Positions 35,235 to 42,266 of a stretch of 50,170 nucleotides of DNA are shown here, in pieces. The stretch's first letter is position 1. The number at the start of each line of letters is the position of its first letter. The notes beneath the pieces are model-generated. The model was not told where the DNA came from, did no database searches, and was given only the letters and a program-made list of their open reading frames with translations. The position numbers and the translations under genes are program-made. Location of the stretch: IMG/VR virus record IMGVR_UViG_3300033553_000090, positions 1-50,170 of that record. One strand, given 5' to 3'. Source of the DNA: a virus.

Positions 35235-35726
35235 CTAGTTTAGTTTCAATTCTAGCCATTTCAGACCAACAATCAGAACTGAACAAGATTTCTTGAGCAG
35301 TTGCCTCATGTACCTACTTATTATAGCCCAAGTCGTAACAATAAGCGTTGCAACAACCCCAACCGAATAGGCAATAGCTTCTGTGAGTTTGTGCGTGGAT
35401 ACCGTTTTAATAATGTTCGTCTGGTTCTCAGAACGGTTTGGACGCTCGATGCCGATAAAAACTTGAACTTTTGGCGTGTGTTCAGCTTTATACCGTTTTC
35501 CTCCAGCCAATACAGTAGCAACATATCGTCCGAGTTTAGTGCTATCGGATTTCTTTTTAGTATTTTCTTTACTTGTTTTGCTGTGCTCATTTCTACCCTT
35601 TCGTTTAGTGCCATCTTCGTATCTCGCTATCGGTTCACCGTCACTTCCATATACCATGTGACCGATTGGCGTTTGAACTGTTACTTTTTGCTTGCGACTC
35701 CTTTCTTGAGTTATTTCTATCTGCAT
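35235..35726 (-). CDS. Basic protein with C-terminal membrane span (one of two overlapping frames)
   Basis: 163 codons. N-terminus IEITQERSRKQKVTVQTPIG is followed by a highly basic, Ser/Lys-rich middle and one hydrophobic span near 115-137 (AIAYSVGVVATLIVTTWAII). The start overlaps the upstream gene by 10 bases and has a weak ribosome site. The middle (about 45-135) overlaps a second frame that looks at least as protein-like. Either one frame is spurious or the DNA codes for both. Confidence 0.5.
   Translation of the reverse strand: MQIEITQERSRKQKVTVQTPIGHMVYGSDGEPIARYEDGTKRKGRNEHSKTSKENTKKKSDSTKLGRYVATVLAGGKRYKAEHTPKVQVFIGIERPNRSENQTNIIKTVSTHKLTEAIAYSVGVVATLIVTTWAIISRYMRQLLKKSCSVLIVGLKWLELKLN
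35321..35590 (-). CDS. Helical phage protein (RTRR.L..RYP family-like), overlapping frame
   Basis: 89 aa from ATG 35590, with GAAAGGG at a good distance. The sequence STAKQVKKILKRNP, ALNSDDMLLLYWLEENG and SVQTVLRTRRTLLKRYP follows a pattern I know from small early proteins of Gram-positive phages (...NSD..L...yw.e.g... ...sI.R.RR.l..kYP). It lies wholly within the 35235-35726 frame, out of phase. The last ~18 residues are Leu/Arg-rich and probably not conserved. Confidence 0.55.
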   Translation of the reverse strand: MSTAKQVKKILKRNPIALNSDDMLLLYWLEENGIKLNTRQKFKFLSASSVQTVLRTRRTLLKRYPRTNSQKLLPIRLGLLQRLLLRLGL

Positions 35727-35929
35727 GGTCGTATGTCAGCAACTTTGATTGCAAAGTTGTCGTGACCCTCGTTAAACATTATCCTTTTGGCTTCACGAAC
35801 TATACAAAGTTCAGGCGATAGCTCGTAGTAATCTCGGTTTCCTAAGTCAATCGTTGTTGGTATGTGATTGACTTTGCGATGCTCTAGTACTCCATTAACA
35901 ATTATTGGTACTGAATATGGCTGATTCAT
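35717..35929 (-). CDS. Hypothetical small protein
   Basis: 70 aa; strand-rich start (SVPIIVNGVLEHRKVNHIP), then YYELSPELCIVREAKRIMF. GGAGA ribosome site. Overlaps 34 bases with the upstream gene. Unknown. Confidence 0.6.
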   Translation of the reverse strand: MNQPYSVPIIVNGVLEHRKVNHIPTTIDLGNRDYYELSPELCIVREAKRIMFNEGHDNFAIKVADIRPCR

Positions 35930-36107
35930 TTGTATCTCCTAACCACGATTCTCGGATTGAGATTTCGTGTTCTTTTTCGCATAACTCTGAGCAAAATTGT
36001 GCATCTTCGTCCAGTGGACATACGATTTTTCTGTTTGTTGTTATTGACACGTTGCAGTTTTCGCAAAAGCGTTGGTAGCAACCCTCCAGTAGTTCATTGA
36101 TTTCCAT
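35895..36107 (-). CDS. Small zinc-finger-like protein
   Basis: 70 aa with six cysteines in CYQRFCENC, IVCPLDEDAQFCSELCEKEH, suggesting a treble-clef or similar Zn site. AAGGAGG ribosome site. Likely a nucleic-acid or host-protein binding early protein. Confidence 0.62.
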   Translation of the reverse strand: MEINELLEGCYQRFCENCNVSITTNRKIVCPLDEDAQFCSELCEKEHEISIRESWLGDTNESAIFSTNNC

Positions 36108-36131
36108 AAAGATACCCTCCTTAATTATTTT

Positions 36132-36311
36132 TTACATTAAATCTTCTAGGTCTAAATCTTGTTCCTGAACCTCCTTTGCTGTTTCTGCAATCAGTTGTTG
36201 AGCAATAGCCATGAACGCACCAGTTTTGTCACCGTAATCCATATCGTCTGCGTTATTGATTTCTAACATTTTGTCCGAATACTTGTGAATTAGCTTGTCT
36301 TTAATACTCAT
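36132..36311 (-). CDS. 59-aa hypothetical protein
   Basis: A short gene starting MSIKDKLIHKYSDKMLEI and ending in the acidic EQDLDLEDLM. The start overlaps the upstream stop (ATGA). Helical and acidic; unknown function. Confidence 0.6.
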   Translation of the reverse strand: MSIKDKLIHKYSDKMLEINNADDMDYGDKTGAFMAIAQQLIAETAKEVQEQDLDLEDLM

Positions 36312-36484
36312 ACTATGAACTCCAGTTTTGAGTTAGGTTGATATTTTGCTACTGCTTGTTCGACTTGCTCTTGGTTTTCATGCCATTTGCCAGCGAATTG
36401 AAACTTACCTTTTGCGTAAAATAACGCTCGGCTTCCTAGATTTGTGTTTTCTATTCTGTGGGTAGTGATTGTTGCGTATGTCAT
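36308..36484 (-). CDS. 58-aa hypothetical protein, first gene of its operon
   Basis: Begins MTYATITTHRIENTNLGS and contains LFYAKGKFQFAGKW. An AAGGAG site precedes it. It is the first gene after the promoter near 36519-36547 and is coupled to the next by ATGA. Unknown. Confidence 0.6.
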   Translation of the reverse strand: MTYATITTHRIENTNLGSRALFYAKGKFQFAGKWHENQEQVEQAVAKYQPNSKLEFIV

Positions 36485-36518
36485 TGTATTGACTCCTTGT
36501 TTAATTGGTTATGCTTTA

Positions 36519-36547
36519 ACTCTGACTGATTGTCCGAGTGATGTCAA
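36519..36547 (-). promoter_or_regulatory. Promoter-like region with conserved spacer motif (weak -10)
   Basis: The minus strand reads TTGACA followed by TCACTCGGACA, then at 17 bases CAGAGT, a poor -10 (TTAAAG lies further down). Upstream are AATAAAC repeats and GGATTTCCACAGG, both also present at the 45042-45107 promoter. Relatedness to that promoter is the main evidence. Confidence 0.55.
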
Positions 36548-36591
36548 GTTTATTCGACTTTTCGAGAGTTATTCCTGTGGAAATCCAGACA

Positions 36592-36645
36592 AACAAAAAG
36601 AGGGGCGTATTGGGCGAATCAACCAAAAGACTCCCAATACACCAC
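36592..36645 (-). terminator. Intrinsic terminator after the HNH gene
   Basis: The minus strand reads GGTGTATTGGG ... CCCAATACGCC, an 11-bp stem with one G-U pair, followed by CCTCTTTTTGTTTG. It lies just after the HNH gene stop at 36654. Confidence 0.75.
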
Positions 36646-36653
36646 CTCAGACT

Positions 36654-37022
36654 TCATTTTACTATACTATCCCTCAGTTGGTGACAACTTCTACAGAGAA
36701 AGCGAACATTATCTATATCCATAGTCAGCGATGGAGCACCCCCCATCTTACGTTTCTTGATATGGTCAACGTCCAAAGACCCAACAACATTACGTGGTTT
36801 CTTGCATCTACTACACCAATCACCGTACTTTTCTATCAAATATGGAATAGCAACATCATCACGCCATTTTTCATACGTGATTGTTTTCTTACCACGTTGC
36901 TTCATCGGCTTCGGTGGTTTCTTGTTCTTTGCAGTTCTAGCGTACTGACATTTCGGACAACGTGTTTGCAAGGAGCTGAACGTATTATATTCAGCTTTAC
37001 AATCCTTGCAATTACGTATCAT
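36654..37022 (-). CDS. HNH endonuclease (NinG-like layout)
   Basis: 122 aa. The N-terminus has a four-cysteine finger (CKDCKAEYNTF...CPKC), then a lysine-rich linker, and a C-terminal HNH site: WCSRCKK, LDVDHIKKRKMGG, DNVRFLCRSCHQLRD. The Cys pairs plus HNH resemble lambda NinG-type proteins and phage HNH enzymes involved in recombination or packaging. It overlaps the acidic gene upstream (ATGA). Confidence 0.82.
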   Translation of the reverse strand: MIRNCKDCKAEYNTFSSLQTRCPKCQYARTAKNKKPPKPMKQRGKKTITYEKWRDDVAIPYLIEKYGDWCSRCKKPRNVVGSLDVDHIKKRKMGGAPSLTMDIDNVRFLCRSCHQLRDSIVK

Positions 37023-37174
37023 TTGGCTTCGTCAGATTCGCCTTTGCCCTGTTGTTCAGTTTGAGGCGTTTCTTCTGTAGTCTTACCAGTAGTTTCACTA
37101 TCTTCAACTACTGATTCTGCGTCTACACGTCCAGCTTCGTTGTCTGGCATATCTGTTGATTTTGGTTCGTTCAT
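37019..37174 (-). CDS. 51-aa acidic disordered peptide
   Basis: A short gene starting MNEPKSTDMPDNEAGR, rich in Glu, Thr and Asp. AAAGGAGGAATT precedes the start. Its stop overlaps the HNH start. It may be a mimic or inhibitor of a basic protein; this is only suggested by charge. Confidence 0.5.
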   Translation of the reverse strand: MNEPKSTDMPDNEAGRVDAESVVEDSETTGKTTEETPQTEQQGKGESDEAK

Positions 37175-37184
37175 AATTCCTCCT

Positions 37185-38003
37185 TTAGTAAATATACAAA
37201 AACTCGTTAGCGTTGACCGTCCGAGTCGTGACTACGTTCCAGCCACCATAGTTCATATCACTGATTGTAATAGTACCATTTCCATGTACTGCTTCCACGT
37301 AAACTACGTGTCCGAGTGAGCCTCGTGTGGTCGTTCCGACAGCACCAGCTCTAGGCGTTGAGCCAGTAGCTAATCCAAATCCAGATGCACGTGAGTACCA
37401 CGTATTCGCATTACCGAGTCCGTTCGGCAAGTCAGGTCTACGATTCTTCACATACCACGTACAATAACCATAACCGTACGTATTTCCTCCACTGCTATAG
37501 CTACGCACAGGCTGTGTGGCTGGCGTTTGTGCTACAGGCGATGTCTGAGCCGTTCTAGCTGATGCAATCGATGTCTGAGCCGTTATAACTGGTGCAATAA
37601 CGACAGGAGCTACGTAAAAGGCTCTGTCTTTCAGTTTTTCTTCGGCATCAGGAATAATCAGTTTATCTCCAACTGATATTACATCTTGATTTTTTAACTT
37701 CTCGTTTGCGTTCCACAGGCGTACCCATGTTGTATCAAACTTCTTTGCTATCTTTGACAGGTTGTCACCGTCTTTGACGATGTACTCTGTCGGTTCTGGT
37801 TCTTTTTCTACTAATTCGGTTTCAGGTTTTTGATTTTCCGTTTTGGTTAGAGTCGCTACTCCTAACGGATAGTCTTGAACAAATAAGTCCAAGAAACTTA
37901 CGTTGCTAGTTTCCGTTACTTCCAGTGCGTTTGCACTTACTGGTTGTGCTGGCACGATTGACAGCGTTATTGCTGTTATCGCTACTGCTAGTAAATATTT
38001 CAT
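37185..38003 (-). CDS. Secreted LysM-CHAP peptidoglycan hydrolase
   Basis: 272 aa. A signal peptide (residues 1-24, hydrophobic LLAVAITAITLSIV with cleavage after VSA) is followed by a LysM domain (about 73-118, YIVKDGDNLSKIAKKF). A Thr/Ala/Pro linker and a C-terminal CHAP domain (about 173-270) follow, with catalytic Cys181 (YGYCTWYV) and His232 (LGHVVYVE). Such enzymes cut peptide cross-links or the Ala amide in peptidoglycan. It lies apart from the lysis cassette at 45.7-47.1 kb, behind its own leader, which suggests a role other than final lysis, such as wall remodelling or blocking other phages. A strong AAGGAGG 44 bases upstream serves a different frame. Confidence 0.88.
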   Translation of the reverse strand: MKYLLAVAITAITLSIVPAQPVSANALEVTETSNVSFLDLFVQDYPLGVATLTKTENQKPETELVEKEPEPTEYIVKDGDNLSKIAKKFDTTWVRLWNANEKLKNQDVISVGDKLIIPDAEEKLKDRAFYVAPVVIAPVITAQTSIASARTAQTSPVAQTPATQPVRSYSSGGNTYGYGYCTWYVKNRRPDLPNGLGNANTWYSRASGFGLATGSTPRAGAVGTTTRGSLGHVVYVEAVHGNGTITISDMNYGGWNVVTTRTVNANEFLYIY

Positions 38004-38037
38004 ACCTTCGGTTTTTGCAAGCGACAGTCATGCTCAT
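37906..38037 (-). other. Out-of-frame 43-codon leader ORF over the LysM-CHAP start
   Basis: AAGGAGGA at 38047-38054 sits 9 bases before ATG 38037, which opens a 43-codon frame running across the start of the hydrolase in a different phase. The hydrolase ATG at 38003 has only a weak site of its own (CCGAAGG). This could regulate hydrolase translation or be accidental. Confidence 0.35.
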
Positions 38038-38090
38038 TACCTCAAATCCTCCTTGTTAATTGACAAGCTATTTTCATAGCCATGCCGTTT

Positions 38091-38117
38091 AGTTTATCAC
38101 ATTCTAGCCCACGTCAA
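38091..38117 (-). promoter_or_regulatory. Weak promoter candidate for the LysM-CHAP gene
   Basis: The minus strand reads TTGACG, then TAAACT after 15 bases; spacing is short and the -10 only partly matches. It lies about 90 bases before the hydrolase start, downstream of the terminator, where a promoter is required. Confidence 0.3.
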
Positions 38118-38171
38118 ATAGACTCCCTTTTTTTCCACAGCCTACGGCTTGGGGAGTTCATACTCAAGCAT

Positions 38172-38190
38172 TTACCTGATATATAGGTAA
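38172..38190. promoter_or_regulatory. Palindrome TTACCT-N7-AGGTAA (operator candidate)
   Basis: Perfect 6-base arms around an A/T core in the non-coding region upstream of the hydrolase gene. This looks like a dimeric repressor site, though a chance palindrome is possible. Confidence 0.45.
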
Positions 38191-38423
38191 GATATACGTG
38201 TTACAGGTGTTCTAGTGTTACCAGTTGATTCTAGGGTCAATAGGCACAAGGCTATTTCATCTATTCTCACGATTATTTGTTAAGGTAGCTAAGTTGATAT
38301 TCTTTTACATATCAGTGCAAAAGCAGACTTGTACGATAGTCTAAAACGTTGAGCATATTTAGTGATTATTTTTGAGTAGCATCACAAGCCATACGTCAGG
38401 GACTCCCCACTACTTTTTGATAT

Positions 38424-38446
38424 AAAAAAGCCCTCGCTTGGAGGGC
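38424..38446 (-). terminator. Strong intrinsic terminator after the recombination module
   Basis: The minus strand reads GCCCTC, 5-base loop, GAGGGC, followed by TTTTTTAT. It ends transcription coming from 38598. Confidence 0.9.
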
Positions 38447-38597
38447 ATAAACGTTTCCGTTTTGAGTGATTGGCAATCGTGACTATAGCAATTATAGCAC
38501 ACAAGAAACAATCAGCAATACCCTCGCTGTCTAAACTTTTTTATTGGCTAAGGGTCACAGTCACGATTACCTTTGCCTGTCCATGATTATAACACAG

Positions 38598-38999
38598 TCA
38601 TTTCTTGTTCGTCTTGTCGTTTTTGCGTTTCTCTGCTTTAGCTTTACGTACAGCTTCCTGTTCAAAGATGATGTCCTCGATGCTAGGAAATGGTACGTGA
38701 GCACCATGATGTTCACCTAAATACCTGTTAATGGTTTCAAACACTTCATCGATTTCTTTCGTGGTCATTTGGGTCGTTGACACCTTTTGTAATTGTGCTC
38801 GCATTACTGGTTTCCACAAAAACTCTTTAACGGTTATCTTCGACCAGGGGATTTGAACGTCAGGCTTGAGCGTCTTTCGCATATCCAAGCCCGATTCGTT
38901 CAATTCATTAGCCAGCAGTTGAAACAGAACGTGCAACGCTCTATTCTGCTTTGCCGTCCTTTTCGAATATTGTTTCTGTTCCAAGTCTGCTGATGCCAT
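38598..38999 (-). CDS. Conserved phage recombination-neighbourhood protein (NinB-like position)
   Basis: 133 aa. The pattern TAKQNRALHVLFQLLANELN, GLDMRKTLKPDVQIPWSK, VKEFLWKPVM and NRYLGEHHGAHVPFPS belongs to a family I know from many phages beside single-strand annealing proteins. Its biochemical function is not established to my knowledge. It ends in a lysine-rich tail and is followed by the strong terminator. Confidence 0.8.
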   Translation of the reverse strand: MASADLEQKQYSKRTAKQNRALHVLFQLLANELNESGLDMRKTLKPDVQIPWSKITVKEFLWKPVMRAQLQKVSTTQMTTKEIDEVFETINRYLGEHHGAHVPFPSIEDIIFEQEAVRKAKAEKRKNDKTNKK

Positions 39000-39000
39000 G

Positions 39001-39627
39001 TTATACCCTTACGCTTACGTCTTTTTCTTCAATCACTTCGATGCCAGGGACTCCCTCAAGTTCATTTTTGTACGCATCGATAGCATCTTTTTTAGCTCGT
39101 GATTCATTCAGCTCGTAGTACAGTTGAGGTATTTTAGATTCGTCTTTTATAACGGCTCTATAGACTGTCCTATACGATGCACTGCCCTTTTTGGTTCTGA
39201 TTGGTTCAGTACTGGTTTCTTGTAACTTATCCATTTCAGCGACCACCTCGGACGGTTTCATGTTTTCATCTTTCATGCGTTCTTGCAACTTAGCTTCGTC
39301 CTCAGCTAGTTTTTTCTGCTTTGCGTTTTCATAGTCAGCTAACTTACCTTTAATGACTCGCTCGGCTTCGTCCATTTGCTGTTCGACTGGACGGAAAAAG
39401 TCACGTGTCTGTTTTACTAGTGCATTTATCGGATTCAGAAACTTCTGCTTTTCAGCTTTGATTTCTTTAGCGTTTGATTTGATTATTGTCAGCAATTCAA
39501 CTGCTGTTTGCTCCTGCTCATCGTTTGTAATTGTCAGGTCACGACCACGATTTTCTGCTTTCGTGATTTGACCTTTCATAGCCGATATGCTTCTCGCAGT
39601 CGGTTGTTCTACTACTTGCTTTGACAT
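39001..39627 (-). CDS. Coiled-coil protein of the recombination module (DUF1351-like)
   Basis: 208 aa. Mainly long charged helices (IIKSNAKEIKAEKQKFLNPI, FFRPVEQQMDEAERVIKGKL and AEDEAKLQERMKDENM), then a short alpha/beta tail domain with SYRTVYRAVIKDESKI. Proteins like this accompany annealing proteins in phages. Driven by the best early promoter, at 39658-39686. Confidence 0.7.
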   Translation of the reverse strand: MSKQVVEQPTARSISAMKGQITKAENRGRDLTITNDEQEQTAVELLTIIKSNAKEIKAEKQKFLNPINALVKQTRDFFRPVEQQMDEAERVIKGKLADYENAKQKKLAEDEAKLQERMKDENMKPSEVVAEMDKLQETSTEPIRTKKGSASYRTVYRAVIKDESKIPQLYYELNESRAKKDAIDAYKNELEGVPGIEVIEEKDVSVRV

Positions 39628-39657
39628 TGGTTGACTCCTTTAATTTATGTACTTATC

Positions 39658-39686
39658 ATTATACTAGTTTGTTCGAGTTTATTCAA
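39658..39686 (-). promoter_or_regulatory. Early promoter TTGAAT-N17-TATAAT with spacer motif
   Basis: The minus strand reads TTGAAT, then AAACTCGAACAAACTAG (17), then TATAAT. It sits 31 bases before the start of the gene at 39627. The spacer start AAACTCGAACA matches the promoter family. Confidence 0.85.
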
Positions 39687-40197
39687 GTTTGTTTTGATAG
39701 GCAAGCTCCCCATAGAGTTCTTTAGCTTTTTCGTTATAGGCTTGTGCCGCTTCACGTTCGGTATAGAAACCACCTAAATGATGCTTCTCGTTATCCTTAC
39801 GGACTGCTGAGTGCCACAGTTTTGTATTTCCTGGCGTAACAGGTTTAGATTTCCAAACACCTTTATATTTAGATGTCGGTGTCTTATTGACGAAATTGTA
39901 CTTAGACTCACGAATCTTTTTCTCAGACAATGAACCCAATAACAGATTGCTTTTTCTGAAATCAAGTGAATCACCGTTCTTATGCAGAATGACGTGGTTA
40001 TCGTTATTCCTAGTGTCTAGCAAAAACTTACCCATCGGCACGTAAATACTTTTACCTTTATGCCAAGCTACAAATGTAACAACCTTATCTAACCGATTTT
40101 CATCTTGCTTAGTACACCACAAAAACCTATTCAGATACGGATAGTCCTCATCATCAACTTTGATGATTTCGTCATTGTCGGTGAATATCTTTTTCAC
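39679..40197 (-). CDS. AP2-domain homing-type endonuclease
   Basis: 172 aa. The N-terminal half has an HNH-like core (YVPMGKFLLDTRNNDNHVILHKNG, LDFRKSNLLLG) and the C-terminal part an AP2 DNA-binding domain (SKYKGVWKSK..., WHSAVRKDNEKHHLGGFYTEREAAQAYNEKA). This is typical of mobile phage endonucleases that invade intergenic sites. It is inserted within the recombination module, overlapping the nuclease gene by 4 bases. Confidence 0.85.
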   Translation of the reverse strand: MKKIFTDNDEIIKVDDEDYPYLNRFLWCTKQDENRLDKVVTFVAWHKGKSIYVPMGKFLLDTRNNDNHVILHKNGDSLDFRKSNLLLGSLSEKKIRESKYNFVNKTPTSKYKGVWKSKPVTPGNTKLWHSAVRKDNEKHHLGGFYTEREAAQAYNEKAKELYGELAYQNKLE

Positions 40198-40814
40198 AAG
40201 ATACCGTCCTCCTTTGCTATTGCCAGACCACGCTGTAGATACTTGATTCTACGTTCAATCCAGCTTTTTGCTTCTTTTATGTATCGAGGCAAGTACTCCT
40301 TTTCAAGTTTGCTGTAGCTCAGTACTTTCGTATGCTCCTTGTCCCAATGCTCAATCAAATATACGAGCTTATCTACTGGATAGTCGTGAATCATTAGCTG
40401 ATATGCGTAGATTTTGAGCTGTATGCTTCGATTGTAGAGGGTTTGAGCCTTTGTATACGACATCGTGGTGGTTTTATAGTCCACGACTGCTTTCTCTCCG
40501 TACAGGTCAATACGACTGTGCAGAATGACACCTGGCACAACTTCTGATGCGAACTCAGTTTCAACTTTCTCTGCTTTGATTTGGAATCGTGCTGACGGTT
40601 CTTTGAAACATTCAGGCGATAAACCTGTTTTCAGCGATTCGTCTTTCCATTCATCGTGACGATTAGTACCAAAGTCCATTCCAGGACTGCCATACGGTTT
40701 TGTAATGCCAGCCCTTTCGTTCAAGACACTGTGCATCTGAGCTGGAGTACACCTCATCAGCTCAGAAAAGTGCGTATGGATTTTTCCATCGTTCGGAATT
40801 ATGTAACCGTTCAT
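40194..40814 (-). CDS. PD-(D/E)XK exonuclease (RecB/Cas4-like) of the recombination module
   Basis: 206 aa. It shows the RecB-family motifs: His53 in GTNRHDEW, Asp103 in HSRIDLYG, the catalytic VVDYKTT (Asp112, Lys114) and QLKIYAYQL (QxxxY) downstream. It should resect dsDNA ends to make single strands for the annealing protein encoded 3 bases upstream. Together they form a Red-like recombination pair. Confidence 0.85.
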   Translation of the reverse strand: MNGYIIPNDGKIHTHFSELMRCTPAQMHSVLNERAGITKPYGSPGMDFGTNRHDEWKDESLKTGLSPECFKEPSARFQIKAEKVETEFASEVVPGVILHSRIDLYGEKAVVDYKTTTMSYTKAQTLYNRSIQLKIYAYQLMIHDYPVDKLVYLIEHWDKEHTKVLSYSKLEKEYLPRYIKEAKSWIERRIKYLQRGLAIAKEDGIL

Positions 40815-40817
40815 CGT

Positions 40818-41696
40818 CTACCCCTGTTCTTTTACAGGTTCAACTGGTTTTGGTGTAAAGTCTTGGTCGATAACTTCACCCTCGACTACCGTATCTTTCT
40901 CCATTCTATCTTGGATATTCTTTTTATCTACACGTTGGTAGCGTGGTTCGTCCATTTCTTCCTTATAGCGTTCTGACACCTCAGCGATTCCAGCGACACC
41001 GTTCAATACGTGTGGCACTCTAGTATGAATCATCAGGCTCAGAGCTTCGTAGCGTAGCTTACGTTGACGATTCTTGCCGTCTTTGAATCCTACACCGTTA
41101 GCTCCATTTGATTTCTTAGCATCTTCAAATGTGAACGTATCTTTATAGAACTCCGATACTGTATCTGGGTCAGGCTTCATCAATTCTGATTCTGGGTCAA
41201 ACTTCGAGCCACCTTTCCAAAGTTTCAACGATACTGTCGTATAGTTTTCATCTTCATCGTAATAGTCCCAATTGTAACCTGCGTTACGTAATACTGTTGG
41301 CGTTAGCTTTCCGTAGATATTCAACATACCATTCACGTAATACATACCAGACAATGCGTCCTCGTACGTCACACCGAGCGTATTAGCCGCTTGCAACACA
41401 CGAAGCACCTGATTTACGTTTTTGAGGCTGGCTGGCACTGCTTGGCTATCTATGTAGTCTTGAGCCACTTCCTTTAGCTGTGCGTATGCGATAGGGTCAA
41501 GAGCGTTGGTCTTTTGCATAGCAACCAAGTCTTGCTTCTCCTGTTTGGACTGAATCGCACGTTTGTTAATATCAGCCTTGTCCTTTTTGCTGAGTACCTC
41601 CTTTGCTTCGGGTGTAGCGATTTTCTTATCTTTTATAGATTCTTCGCTTTTACTTGTGTCAGGTGTAGCGTTCACCTGTTCATCGGCTTCTGCCAT
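40818..41696 (-). CDS. RecT/Bet-type single-strand annealing protein
   Basis: 292 aa from ATG 41696 (AAAGGAGG 5 bases upstream). A frame extends to 41765, but that part lacks a site. The N-terminus is acidic and disordered. The core has LRVLQAANTLGVTYEDALSG, YVNGMLNIYGKLTPTVLRNAGY, DTFTFEDAKKSNG and KLRYEALSLMIHTRVPHVL, a RecT-like pattern. It should bind ssDNA made by the downstream nuclease. Confidence 0.85.
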   Translation of the reverse strand: MAEADEQVNATPDTSKSEESIKDKKIATPEAKEVLSKKDKADINKRAIQSKQEKQDLVAMQKTNALDPIAYAQLKEVAQDYIDSQAVPASLKNVNQVLRVLQAANTLGVTYEDALSGMYYVNGMLNIYGKLTPTVLRNAGYNWDYYDEDENYTTVSLKLWKGGSKFDPESELMKPDPDTVSEFYKDTFTFEDAKKSNGANGVGFKDGKNRQRKLRYEALSLMIHTRVPHVLNGVAGIAEVSERYKEEMDEPRYQRVDKKNIQDRMEKDTVVEGEVIDQDFTPKPVEPVKEQG

Positions 41697-41806
41697 ATGA
41701 ACCTCCTTTGTTAATTTACGAGCTGTAATCAGCTCAACACAGGGAGCGTTCCATACCCAAAACACTCACCTGAACTGAACTGACTACAACCCTTGATGTT
41801 AATGTA

Positions 41807-42025
41807 CTAGCCGAATCGGGATTCGTTGAACTTATCTATCTCGTCCTGAGAAACTATGTAATATGGCTTGTCACCTGCGACATTCCATTGTTCAGCATTT
41901 AACTGACCATTGTTAATCAATCGCAAAACATAGCGATAATCACCGTTACCCATCGAGTTTTTTATTAGTTCCAGCTTGGCTATTTCGCTTGGCTTGAACC
42001 ATCTCTTACCATTTTGTTCAATCAT
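41807..42025 (-). CDS. Small HTH/excisionase-like DNA-binding protein
   Basis: 72 aa. KRWFKPSEIAKLELIKNS, then YRYVLRLINNGQLNAEQW and YYIVSQDEIDKF fit the winged-helix MerR/excisionase pattern, in which a first helix is followed by a hairpin carrying Trp. Its own promoter carries the family spacer motif, so it may control itself and the other early promoters. This is the candidate regulator of the early regulon; direct proof is lacking. Confidence 0.65.
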   Translation of the reverse strand: MIEQNGKRWFKPSEIAKLELIKNSMGNGDYRYVLRLINNGQLNAEQWNVAGDKPYYIVSQDEIDKFNESRFG

Positions 42026-42042
42026 TGTATACCTCTTACTAC

Positions 42043-42071
42043 ATTATACAGGAATGTCCGAGTTATGTATA
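42043..42071 (-). promoter_or_regulatory. Early promoter TATACA-N17-TATAAT with spacer motif
   Basis: The minus strand reads TATACA, then TAACTCGGACATTCCTG (17), then TATAAT. It precedes the HTH-like gene by 18 bases. The spacer start TAACTCGGACA is the family consensus. Confidence 0.85.
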
Positions 42072-42074
42072 GTA

Positions 42075-42266
42075 TCATTCGGCACTTTGATTCGGGTCTA
42101 ATTGCTCTGGCATCGGTAAATCTTGAGGTATTACCATGCATTGAGAATACTTGCCGTCAACGACTAATAACGGACTACCCATCAGCCAAGTTTTCTTTTT
42201 ATCTTTCATCAATTTATTGACTTCCTTTTCAACCTGCTTTGCTGTTCCCTCGATGATTTTATACAT
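42075..42266 (-). CDS. Hypothetical small protein
   Basis: 63 aa from ATG 42266 (CGGAG 7 bases upstream; the start overlaps the upstream stop). Basic helical N-terminus (YKIIEGTAKQVEKEVNKLMKD) then beta strands. Unknown. Confidence 0.55.
   Translation of the reverse strand: MYKIIEGTAKQVEKEVNKLMKDKKKTWLMGSPLLVVDGKYSQCMVIPQDLPMPEQLDPNQSAE

Larger units (their letters stand above)
38004..38597. other. 595-base non-coding region
   Basis: No credible gene. It holds the terminator at 38424-38446, a palindrome at 38172-38190, a DnaA-box-like TTTTCCACA at 38131-38139 and a pair of GGGGAGT motifs in opposite orientation (38151, 38402). There is also a 9-base inverted repeat AATCGTGAC / GTCACGATT (near 38472 and 38559). 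It is the longest non-coding stretch. Confidence 0.7.

Noticed and set aside
35301-35765. Plus-strand ORF of 154 codons
   Set aside because: Opposite two minus-strand frames that fit the operon; no ribosome site, and all other genes are on the minus strand.
36444-37064. Long plus-strand ORF (206 codons)
   Set aside because: It runs opposite to the HNH gene, whose Cys and His motifs are clear, and across a terminator and promoter. It has no ribosome site and lacks protein-like composition.
41697-41765. 23-residue N-terminal extension of the RecT-like protein
   Set aside because: AAAGGAGG sits 5 bases before ATG 41696, while the earlier start has no site and gives a hydrophobic, Cys-containing tail not seen in the family.
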